From Saprospiraceae bacterium (lineage in GTDB: Bacteria; Bacteroidota; Bacteroidia; Chitinophagales; Saprospiraceae), in the NCBI GenBank assembly GCA_026982695.1, contig JALSGS010000034.1, forward strand, positions 124,001 to 188,000: DNA of 64,000 bases, read 5' to 3'. Each line of letters starts with the position of its first letter. The first letter of the stretch is position 1. Shown here piece by piece: positions 1-7,012 of the stretch. Below the pieces are notes generated by a model. That model was not told the DNA's origin, ran no database searches, and saw nothing but the letters and a program-made list of their open reading frames with translations. Made by a program: the position numbers and the translations under genes.

Positions 1-298
1 GAGGGTCGTAAATGGGTGCATCAGCAGTATGTACTACGTGTAAAATGACGTTTTGGTAGCGCGGATCGTTTTGGTGGTTGTGCTTGAGCCAATCGGAAGC
101 GCGTACGTGTATTTCCACATTTCCGGCCCATAATGTACGGTCAATTCGAATTCGGGCATTGAAAAAATCGGGACCTTGATGGGTGGTATTGTGCTGCCCA
201 GGGTGAATGATGTACAATGGCTGACCATCCGTAGTGCATAGCTCGGTATGGTCAAAACGACGCGTCCGCCATGCAAAATGGAGCAGGTCTTCTTTCAT
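1..298 (-). CDS. DUF2851 family protein, N-terminal part (cut by window edge)
   Basis: The minus strand from 298 down to base 1 is open and encodes about 99 residues beginning MKEDLLHFAWRTRRF and containing IIHPGQHNTTHQGPDFFNA and the run GNVEIHVRASDW. These match the conserved N-terminus of DUF2851, a family of roughly 420 residues found mainly in Bacteroidota and of unknown function. The gene continues past the left edge, so only about a quarter is visible. It starts 28 bp after the stop of the flippase gene and is probably cotranscribed with it. The call rests on recalled family motifs; no role is known to me. Confidence 0.8.
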   Translation of the reverse strand, partial: MKEDLLHFAWRTRRFDHTELCTTDGQPLYIIHPGQHNTTHQGPDFFNARIRIDRTLWAGNVEIHVRASDWLKHNHQNDPRYQNVILHVVHTADAPIYDP

Positions 299-326
299 GG
301 TTTTAGGTGTTGGAAAGGAAATCAGA

Positions 327-1814
327 CTAACCGCGCCAGTAGCGCACGAGTACTTGGCGATCGGCTAACCAGGCTATTGCCAAAAATAGCAATAACAACA
401 AAGAGTGTAAAGCCAAACGAAGCCCCATAGAGATAGCCCATACCTGTCTGAGCCACTGCATCAGGCATACGAGCAATATGGTGAGCAGCAGATAACCACT
501 CATGCGTGCCCATCGGTAAGGTATAGGATAAAAACGCCGACCCACCAGATAGCAACTACCACTCATAAGAGTATAGCACACCAGCGCTGCCCAGGCCGAA
601 GCAGCATAACCTATTTGCGGAAGTAAAAACCAATTGGCAGCAAATGTGATAAGGGCACCACCTGTAGCAATTCCTGCTCCATAGGTTGTTTGATCCGTTA
701 ACTTGTACCAAATAGATAGATTGTAGTAAAGACCTAGCATGAGATAGGCGAATAATAGTATAGGTACTAAGTGGATGGCTTGGCGAAATTGGGCGCCCAA
801 CAGATGCTGTACGATTTCCATCCATCCTGTAATACCTAATAAGAGCACACAGGCTGCAAGTGTAAAGGCATGGGCAACATCTGCGTAGATCATGCGCGCA
901 TCTGTGCGCGAAGAATGACTGAAAAAGAAAGGCTCAGCCGCAAAGTTGAAAGCCACTGCAAAGAGGTTCATTAGTAGGGCCAATTTTGCCGCAGCAGCAT
1001 ATACACCAGCTTGCGATAGGTTGTGCCACACATCCCCGCTGAGGCGCCACTTTTGGATCGGGATGGCTATCGACTGATTAACTACCCCAGCAAGCCCTAC
1101 GATCACCAATGGCCAAGCATAAGCAATCATCTGCTTCCACAGCGTGTGGTGGAAGTGAAGTCGTATTTGCCGAAAGGCTGGTAATAGTAAAAGTAACGTG
1201 AAAAGACTCGCCAAAAGGTTGGAAAGAAACACGTAATAAAGCCGCTTAGATGGATCATAAAAATTGGCCCAACTGTATCCGGCTTCTTGAAGACGGGGGC
1301 ACAGCTCAAGGAAAAATATTACCCATCCGATATTTACTACAATATTGATCACCTTGAGCATTGCGAAGCGGCCTGGTCTATTCTCCAACCGAAGGCGAGC
1401 AAAGGGCAACGCCGCCAAAGCATCGCTGGCTAAAATAAGCGCGAATAATTGAACATATACTGCTTTATCAGCATAGGCCAACCAGGAGGCAATGGCATCG
1501 CTATAGTACCATGCTATAGCGACGAATATTGTGGTACTGATCAGAATGGAGATAACAGCTGTGCTAAATACGGCCGTTCGTTGAGCTGTCTTACTCCCAA
1601 ATCGGAAGAAAGCCGTTTCCATGCGATATGTGAGCAAAATGAGTAGTAAGGCTGCCCATGCATAGAGGTCATTGTACACCCCAAACTCTGTTCGGCTTAG
1701 TACGCGCGTTAAGTAGAAGGTGAGCAATACGTAGTGTAAGATCCTCCCTAAGATATGACTGATGCCATATATAGCCGTTTGGCCAGCTAGCTGTTTGACA
1801 AAAGACATGGGCAT
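327..1814 (-). CDS. Polysaccharide/oligosaccharide flippase (MATE/MVF-type)
   Basis: 495 residues, almost entirely hydrophobic with about 12-14 membrane segments and short basic loops. The N-terminus (AGQTAIYGISHILGRILHY) is typical of polysaccharide biosynthesis proteins of the Wzx/RfbX type, which flip lipid-linked sugars across the inner membrane for surface polysaccharide or lipopolysaccharide assembly. The length fits the family. The start may be codon 1 or the ATG two codons later. No sugar-transferase genes lie directly beside it, so its substrate cannot be inferred. DUF2851 follows in the same direction. Confidence 0.85.
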   Translation of the reverse strand: MPMSFVKQLAGQTAIYGISHILGRILHYVLLTFYLTRVLSRTEFGVYNDLYAWAALLLILLTYRMETAFFRFGSKTAQRTAVFSTAVISILISTTIFVAIAWYYSDAIASWLAYADKAVYVQLFALILASDALAALPFARLRLENRPGRFAMLKVINIVVNIGWVIFFLELCPRLQEAGYSWANFYDPSKRLYYVFLSNLLASLFTLLLLLPAFRQIRLHFHHTLWKQMIAYAWPLVIVGLAGVVNQSIAIPIQKWRLSGDVWHNLSQAGVYAAAAKLALLMNLFAVAFNFAAEPFFFSHSSRTDARMIYADVAHAFTLAACVLLLGITGWMEIVQHLLGAQFRQAIHLVPILLFAYLMLGLYYNLSIWYKLTDQTTYGAGIATGGALITFAANWFLLPQIGYAASAWAALVCYTLMSGSCYLVGRRFYPIPYRWARMSGYLLLTILLVCLMQWLRQVWAISMGLRLALHSLLLLLFLAIAWLADRQVLVRYWRG

Positions 1815-1831
1815 CCATGTGTTTGAACCCG

Positions 1832-1839
1832 CAAAGCTA
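1832..1839 (-). promoter_or_regulatory. Candidate -7 box (TAGCTTTG) for the flippase gene
   Basis: Read on the minus strand this is TAGCTTTG, an exact match to the Bacteroidota -7 consensus TAnnTTTG. It lies 18 bp before the flippase start, implying a very short leader. I see no clear TTG at the expected upstream distance, so support is partial. Confidence 0.4.
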
Positions 1840-1951
1840 ATCGAAGAATTCGATCAGAGTTAGGAGAAAGAGCTTTTTATCGGGTTGAGAAAAGCTGTAA
1901 TTTGGGCCCTGTTCTTTAGATGTTTTGCTTTTTTACACGGTAACAGGCCAT

Positions 1952-3001
1952 ATGGTTAACCTCGAATTACTCAAGCAAATTTGCGAAACGCCCGGAGCAC
2001 CTGGCTTTGAACATCGCATTCGCAAATTGGTAATCAGTCAAGTCAAGCCTTTAGTTGACGAACTGGAAATAGATCCTTTGGGCAATGTATATGCCATCCG
2101 GCGAGGAAATGTACGTAAAAAGGTAATGGTAGCAGCCCATATGGATGAAATTAGTTTTATCGTCACCCATGTCGATGAAGATGGTTTTATCCGGTTTCAC
2201 ACCTTAGGTGGTTTTGACCCCAAAACGCTCACTGCTCAGCGCGTCATTGTACATGGCAAGGAAGACGTCGTAGGAGTAATGGGGTCCAAGCCCATTCACC
2301 TGATGAAGCCCGAAGAGCGCAGTAAGGCGCCGAAGATTGAAGACTTTTTCATAGATGTAGGCATGAAGCGCGAGGACGTAGAACGCCTCATTTCCGTAGG
2401 TGATCCAATCACACGTGAGCGTCAACTGATAGAAATGGGTGATTGTGTCAATAGCAAAAGTTTGGACAATCGCGTCTCTGTATTCATTTTGATAGAAACT
2501 TTGCGTGCGCTGCAGGGCAAATCACTTCCCTACGATTTATACGCCACATTTACCGTGCAGGAGGAAGTGGGGCTGAGGGGGGCCATGTCGTCGGCCCATC
2601 GGGTAGATCCCGATTTTGGCATTGGTTTAGACGTCACCATTGCTTTTGATGTGCCAGGAGCTCAGTCGCACGAGATGGTCACTAAGTTAGGACGTGGCAC
2701 GGCCATAAAGATCATGGATGGCTCTACTATATGCGATGTGCGTATGGTGCGCTACTTAAAACACATAGCAGATACTCATGGAATCAAGTGGCAACCTGAG
2801 GTGTTGCCCGCAGGTGGCACCGATACAGCAGGGTTACAGCGTTATGGGAAACATGGAGCTATTGCTGGTGCTATTTCCATTCCCGTGCGGCACATTCATC
2901 AAGTAATCGAAACTATTCACAAGGACGATATCCGTGAGAGTATTCAATTATTGAAGTGCGGTTTGCTTGAAATGGATCAATTCGATTGGTCGCATGAGTA
3001 A
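1952..3001 (+). CDS. M42 family metallopeptidase (glutamyl aminopeptidase / CelM-like)
   Basis: 349 residues from the ATG at 1952; an in-frame TTG at 1925 would add nine unconvincing residues. The family is of dinuclear metal aminopeptidases forming tetrahedral cytosolic complexes that trim peptides. The metal ligands are visible: AHMDE (His about 63), SLDNR (Asp about 172), VQEEVGLRGA (catalytic and metal Glu about 204-205), GLDVT (Asp about 227) and HIHQVIETIH (His about 316). The expected protease-associated insert lies between the first His and the DNR motif. Length is normal. Substrate specificity is not predictable. It is followed 19 bp later by the pterin dehydratase gene on the same strand. 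Confidence 0.93.
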   Translation: MVNLELLKQICETPGAPGFEHRIRKLVISQVKPLVDELEIDPLGNVYAIRRGNVRKKVMVAAHMDEISFIVTHVDEDGFIRFHTLGGFDPKTLTAQRVIVHGKEDVVGVMGSKPIHLMKPEERSKAPKIEDFFIDVGMKREDVERLISVGDPITRERQLIEMGDCVNSKSLDNRVSVFILIETLRALQGKSLPYDLYATFTVQEEVGLRGAMSSAHRVDPDFGIGLDVTIAFDVPGAQSHEMVTKLGRGTAIKIMDGSTICDVRMVRYLKHIADTHGIKWQPEVLPAGGTDTAGLQRYGKHGAIAGAISIPVRHIHQVIETIHKDDIRESIQLLKCGLLEMDQFDWSHE

Positions 3002-3020
3002 CTGAAAAGGTTGATGCACT

Positions 3021-3266
3021 ATGTGGACCAAAGAAGATAACAAACTCAAGGCTACTTTCCGGTTTGTTGATTTTGCGCAAGCGTTTGCCTTTATGACCGA
3101 AGTAGCCTTTGAAGCCGAAAAGCGCAATCATCATCCAGACTGGCGTAATGTGTGGAACACAGTAGAAATTAGCCTTTCCACTCATGATGTAGGGCATGTG
3201 GTTACTGAAAAAGATGAGGCTTTGGCACAGGCTATTACTCGCATTTACGAAAGATACCGCTCATGA
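3021..3266 (+). CDS. 4a-hydroxytetrahydrobiopterin dehydratase (PCD/DCoH)
   Basis: 81 residues with the family signature EKRNHHPDW (His37, His38, Pro39) and THDVGHVVTEKD (His55, Asp56), the active-site histidines that dehydrate 4a-hydroxytetrahydropterin during recycling of the cofactor of aromatic amino-acid hydroxylases. In many bacteria the family is also linked to molybdopterin metabolism, so the physiological role is uncertain; no hydroxylase or Moco gene is in view. Its TGA overlaps the ATG of the aminotransferase gene (ATGA at 3263), indicating translational coupling. Confidence 0.92.
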   Translation: MWTKEDNKLKATFRFVDFAQAFAFMTEVAFEAEKRNHHPDWRNVWNTVEISLSTHDVGHVVTEKDEALAQAITRIYERYRS

Positions 3267-4423
3267 GTATCAGTACCATAGGTTCGCGATTGCCTCATGT
3301 GGGTACGAGTATCTTTACAACCATGTCGGCTCTGGCTCAAGCTCATGATGCCATCAATTTGGCACAAGGCTTCCCTGATTTTGATTGCGATGCAGAACTG
3401 CAAGACTTGGTGCATCATTACATGCGCAAAGGGCTCAATCAATACGCGCCGATGGCTGGAGTACCCCAGCTACGCCAAGCAATTGCTCAAAAAATTGCAC
3501 GTACCCAGCAGATAAGTGTAGATCCAGAGCAAGAAGTGACTGTGACTGCAGGAGCTACTGAAGCGCTTTTTGTGGCTATCAGTGCGTTGGTGCGTCCAGG
3601 TGATGAAGTGATCATACTTGAACCTGCATATGATAGCTATGCGCCAGTAGTGCATCTCAATGGCGGAAGAGTGGTACCTATAAGGCTGCGTCCCCCTCAT
3701 TATCGTGTCGACTGGGATATCGTAGGGCGTGCTTGTACTTCGCGTACTCGACTTATTGTTGTCAATACGCCTCATAATCCCTCTGGACAGATATTAAATG
3801 ACGAAGACTTGCTTGCGCTGGAGACTTTGGCCGAACGCTATGATTGTTTTGTGTTGAGTGATGAAGTGTACGAGCATATAGTTTACGACGGGCAAGCTCA
3901 TCGAAGTGTACTCATGCGGCCACGCTTGCGTGCGCGCAGTTTAGCCGCTTATTCATTTGGAAAGACGTTTCACAATACAGGATGGAAAGTAGGTTATTGC
4001 GTGGCATCGCCGCTACTGATGAAGGAATTTCGAAAGATCCATCAGTTTGTCGTCTTTTCCGTCAACACTCCAGTACAATACGCCTTAGCAAGCTATCTGC
4101 AAGCTGCTCAACACTGGGAGACGCTTGCGTCGTTTTTTCAAAAAAAGAGAGATTTACTACAAGCCTCTTTAGCTGGCCTTCCCCTTAAGCCATTGCCTTG
4201 TGCAGGTACATATTTTCAGCTCTATGACTTCTCCGAGGCGTCAGATCTGTCGGATATGGAGTTTGCATGCTGGCTTACAGAAGAAAAAGGTGTGGCTACT
4301 ATTCCCGTATCAGCATTTTATACCGATGGTTTTGATGCCCGTGTAGTGCGCATTTGTTTTGCAAAAAAAGAGGATACCCTTGTGCGTGCAGCGCAGGGGT
4401 TGCGACGGGCTTTTTGCTCGTAA
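3263..4423 (+). CDS. Pyridoxal-phosphate aminotransferase, methionine aminotransferase (YbdL) type
   Basis: 386 residues, fold type I class I/II aminotransferase. Visible landmarks: INLAQGFPDFD (substrate-binding loop, 31-41), NTPHNPSGQ (Asn172 contacting PLP), LSDEVYEHI (Asp200, Tyr203) and SFGKTFHNTGWK with the Schiff-base Lys234. The N-terminal pattern and loop resemble YbdL/MtnE-like enzymes, which transaminate methionine or 2-oxo-4-methylthiobutanoate and also accept aromatic amino acids; kynurenine aminotransferases share the signature. Length is typical and the protein should be cytosolic. Its start overlaps the upstream pterin dehydratase stop. Confidence 0.9.
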   Translation: MSISTIGSRLPHVGTSIFTTMSALAQAHDAINLAQGFPDFDCDAELQDLVHHYMRKGLNQYAPMAGVPQLRQAIAQKIARTQQISVDPEQEVTVTAGATEALFVAISALVRPGDEVIILEPAYDSYAPVVHLNGGRVVPIRLRPPHYRVDWDIVGRACTSRTRLIVVNTPHNPSGQILNDEDLLALETLAERYDCFVLSDEVYEHIVYDGQAHRSVLMRPRLRARSLAAYSFGKTFHNTGWKVGYCVASPLLMKEFRKIHQFVVFSVNTPVQYALASYLQAAQHWETLASFFQKKRDLLQASLAGLPLKPLPCAGTYFQLYDFSEASDLSDMEFACWLTEEKGVATIPVSAFYTDGFDARVVRICFAKKEDTLVRAAQGLRRAFCS

Positions 4424-4486
4424 CGGCTTGTGGTAGTGCTACTGCGTAAGGCTTACGTATTGTTTTTACCGAAAAGGTTGAGTCAT

Positions 4487-5818
4487 ATGATTCGGTTTCT
4501 GTTCCTTTTTTTGATTCACTGTGTACTTACACCATTGTACGGGCAAGATTCAGGCAATCACCTGCTTCAATCAGGACCAATGGTGGGTTATGCCCAAATG
4601 AGGGAAGTCATGCTTTGGGTACAAACCACGCGCCCAGCCAAGGTGTACTTTGCCTATTGGCCTCAAGGTATCCCTGATTCAATACACTATACGCAAAAGG
4701 TACAAACACACAAAGACAGAGCTTTTACGGCACACGTAGTTGCCGATGAGGTGGAGCCTGGACGCACTTATGAATATGCTCTTTTTATCAATGAACAAGT
4801 TGTCAAGCTGCCTTATCCTACGCAATTCAAAACTCCACCTCTCTGGCAGTGGCGTACTGATCCACCTACTTTTACGGTGGCTACTGGTAGCTGCACGTAT
4901 ATCAACGAGCTTCCTTATGATCGCCCAGGAAAACCCTATGGTGGAGAATACGAGATTTTTAGCACTATTTACGCACAGCAGCCCGACATTATGCTCTGGT
5001 TAGGTGACAATGTCTATTTGCGTGAAGCCGATTGGTTTAGTTGGACAGGGATTATCAAGCGCTATACTCACACGCGTTCGTTGCCTGAAATGCAACCACT
5101 TTTGGCCAATACTGCCAATTATGCCGTTTGGGATGACCATGAATTTGGCCCCAACGACGCAGACCGTACTTTTATACATAAAGACAAGACCTTAAAAGCT
5201 TTTAAACTCTTTTGGGCCAATCCCTCTTATGGTTTGCCAGAGGCATGTGACCTTAATGGGATTACCGGCTATTTTCAGTGGGGGGATGTGGATTTCTTTT
5301 TGCTCGACAATCGGTGGTTTCGTTCACCTAATGACTGCCAAACTTGTGAAAAGACAATTTTAGGCACTGCACAGCTCGGGTGGCTGATCGAAGCACTCGC
5401 GGCGTCTAAAGCTACCTTTAAACTGGTAGCTGTAGGAGGACAGGTGCTCAGTACAGTAGAGCGCTGGGAAACTTATGCCAATCTTGCACCTGAGGAACGA
5501 AACTACTTGTTGGCTCGGCTGGCTGCAGAAGGTGTGCGAAATGTCATTTTTCTCACTGGCGATCGCCATCACACCGAACTTAGTAAGTACGTCAATGAAC
5601 AAGGATGGACAGTATATGACCTGACGAGCTCACCCCTTACCAGCAGCTCAGGGGCACGCGATGAAGTCAATAAACTGCGCGTGTCAGGTACGCTTGTTAC
5701 TAAGCGCAATTTCGTCACGCTCACTTTTAGTGGCCCTAGAAAAGAGCGAGTATGTACATTGCGTTGCTTCGATTCAAGCGGTAAGGAGTTGTGGCACTAT
5801 GAGATTCAAGCAGAGTAA
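4487..5818 (+). CDS. PhoD-like alkaline phosphatase/phosphodiesterase, exported
   Basis: 443 residues from the ATG at 4487, which gives a signal peptide (MIRFLFLFLIHCVLTPLYGQ, cleavage after the Ala-less GQ-type boundary). An in-frame GTG at 4430 would place a poor hydrophilic extension before it. PhoD family marks: GPMVGY and a fibronectin-like N-terminal domain, then ATGSCTYI, LWLGDNVYLREADW (metal Asp/Asn), VWDDHEFGPNDA (DDHEFG block) and FLTGDRHHTELS (His pair). The fold is calcineurin-like with mixed metals; family members hydrolyse phosphodiesters or phosphomonoesters outside the cytoplasm. It starts 63 bp after the aminotransferase and may be cotranscribed. Confidence 0.9.
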   Translation: MIRFLFLFLIHCVLTPLYGQDSGNHLLQSGPMVGYAQMREVMLWVQTTRPAKVYFAYWPQGIPDSIHYTQKVQTHKDRAFTAHVVADEVEPGRTYEYALFINEQVVKLPYPTQFKTPPLWQWRTDPPTFTVATGSCTYINELPYDRPGKPYGGEYEIFSTIYAQQPDIMLWLGDNVYLREADWFSWTGIIKRYTHTRSLPEMQPLLANTANYAVWDDHEFGPNDADRTFIHKDKTLKAFKLFWANPSYGLPEACDLNGITGYFQWGDVDFFLLDNRWFRSPNDCQTCEKTILGTAQLGWLIEALAASKATFKLVAVGGQVLSTVERWETYANLAPEERNYLLARLAAEGVRNVIFLTGDRHHTELSKYVNEQGWTVYDLTSSPLTSSSGARDEVNKLRVSGTLVTKRNFVTLTFSGPRKERVCTLRCFDSSGKELWHYEIQAE

Positions 5819-6112
5819 AAGAACTGCTTGTTTGTAGCTTGGGCTGAGCTTGGCTGCATGTCTTGCTCATCAATCTGAAATCTCAATAAGCCGTTTTACA
5901 AAAGGCAATTTATGCTCCTTTGTACCCCATTCGTCTTTCTGGTGGGAGCACCTTACCTTTCCTGTATATACCAGTCCGTGGGATGTCAGGTTCGATTCAA
6001 GTCAAAATATGTGTAAATTTTTTTGTTTTTGATCAGGTGTTTTTTACTTGTAATTAAAATTTTTTGTTTTATTTTTGCCATTGATCCGTTTGCTCACAAA
6101 TATTTGTTGCAT
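5819..6112. other. Intergenic leader region, no gene seen
   Basis: 294 bp between the PhoD-like gene and the S24 repressor-like gene. It becomes very AT-rich near 6010-6077, where a promoter is proposed. Short reading frames here lack family resemblance or plausible starts. I see no RNA gene. Confidence 0.6.
6048..6077 (+). promoter_or_regulatory. Promoter of the S24 repressor-like gene
   Basis: TTG at 6048-6050, a 19-bp spacer, then TATTTTTG at 6070-6077, an exact match to the Bacteroidota housekeeping promoter TTG-N17-23-TAnnTTTG. The start codon lies 36 bp downstream, supporting the ATG at 6113 rather than an upstream start. Confidence 0.6.
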
Positions 6113-6847
6113 ATGTTCGACAAGGAGGACCGCAGAAAACTCAATGAGCGCTTCGCCAAGGTATTCCGCATGCTGGAAGCACGAGGTGATATTGTGAAAA
6201 ACGATCGCAATGGAAAAGGAGTGGGCGATTTTGCCGAGCGCATCTTGGGTAAACGGCACGGACACATTATCAGGGCTTATCTCAACCCTAATGACAAACG
6301 CATGATCAAGTATTCTGAGGCACTCAAGTTGTGCCGCGAATACAGCGTGAGTGAGGATTATATGTTGTATGGTAAGGGTGACCCATTTGAATCGCCACTA
6401 CAGCGCTTAGCCCGCCAATCTTCAGATAAAGTAGTTCGCCATGGCGGAAAAATTCTGTTTACCACTCAAGAAGCTTTTGCAGGAGACACCATTGGAGCCA
6501 TAGCTGAACCAGAAGCCAATCGCTTTTTCAGCTTGCCAGGTATTGAAGGTCATGGCTTGGTGGCTTTTCCCATAAAGGGTAACAGTATGGAGCCAGTTAT
6601 CTATAATGGTGACATTGTCATCTGCCGTGAAGTAGAGGAAGTACAGGATATCAAAGACAATGAAATTTACGCAGTCAAGAGCAATGGATCAGTGTGGGTG
6701 AAGTATGTGCAGCGGGTCTTTACAAAAGGGCGCTTGACGCACCTAAAACTCATATCTGCTAATTATTTGGAATACGATCCCTTCGAAGAGGAAGTTAACG
6801 TCTCGATGCGTTTGTACAAAGTAGTGAGCAAAATTAGCCAGGTATAA
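6113..6847 (+). CDS. S24 (LexA/CI-type) repressor-like protein
   Basis: 244 residues from ATG 6113 (MFDKEDRRKLNERF). The N-terminal ~95 residues are a helical DNA-binding-like domain (AERILGKRHGHIIRAYL, then YSEALKLCREYSVSEDYMLYG) resembling CI-type phage and Bacteroidota regulators. The C-terminal half is a peptidase S24 domain: FPIKGNSMEP with Ser158 and VWVKYV with Lys197. An Ala123-Gly124 pair lies 35 residues before the Ser, the same spacing as the LexA self-cleavage site. It may therefore be a self-cleaving repressor of a stress or SOS-like regulon. The preceding AT-rich stretch could be its operator. No phage genes flank it. DNA target and inducer are unknown. Confidence 0.83.
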   Translation: MFDKEDRRKLNERFAKVFRMLEARGDIVKNDRNGKGVGDFAERILGKRHGHIIRAYLNPNDKRMIKYSEALKLCREYSVSEDYMLYGKGDPFESPLQRLARQSSDKVVRHGGKILFTTQEAFAGDTIGAIAEPEANRFFSLPGIEGHGLVAFPIKGNSMEPVIYNGDIVICREVEEVQDIKDNEIYAVKSNGSVWVKYVQRVFTKGRLTHLKLISANYLEYDPFEEEVNVSMRLYKVVSKISQV

Positions 6848-6927
6848 TGAGTAAAGGCCATTAATGAATAGCGGTTTTCATCGAATCAAGTGTTTGTTTC
6901 CAAGTGTTCCGTTCGAACCATAGTCTG

Positions 6928-6956
6928 CAGCCGGTGCGTTTGTACCGGCTGTTTTT
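6928..6956 (+). terminator. Rho-independent terminator after the S24 gene
   Basis: CAGCCGGT (6928-6935), loop GCGTTTGT, ACCGGCTG (6944-6951), then TTTTT. A perfect 8-bp GC-rich stem with a T-run, 80 bp after the S24 stop codon. Confidence 0.85.
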
Positions 6957-7012
6957 GTTGGGGTGCATCTATGTGTTTCCTGCCGGCTATATGTATTTGT
7001 AGCTGGCTGTTT

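Noticed and set aside
34-276. Minus-strand frame of 80 residues at the left edge
   Set aside because: It overlaps in a different frame the DUF2851 reading frame, whose translation has clear family motifs.
5850-6032. Short plus-strand frame in the gap before the S24 gene
   Set aside because: No recognisable domain, and it runs into the promoter region of the next gene.
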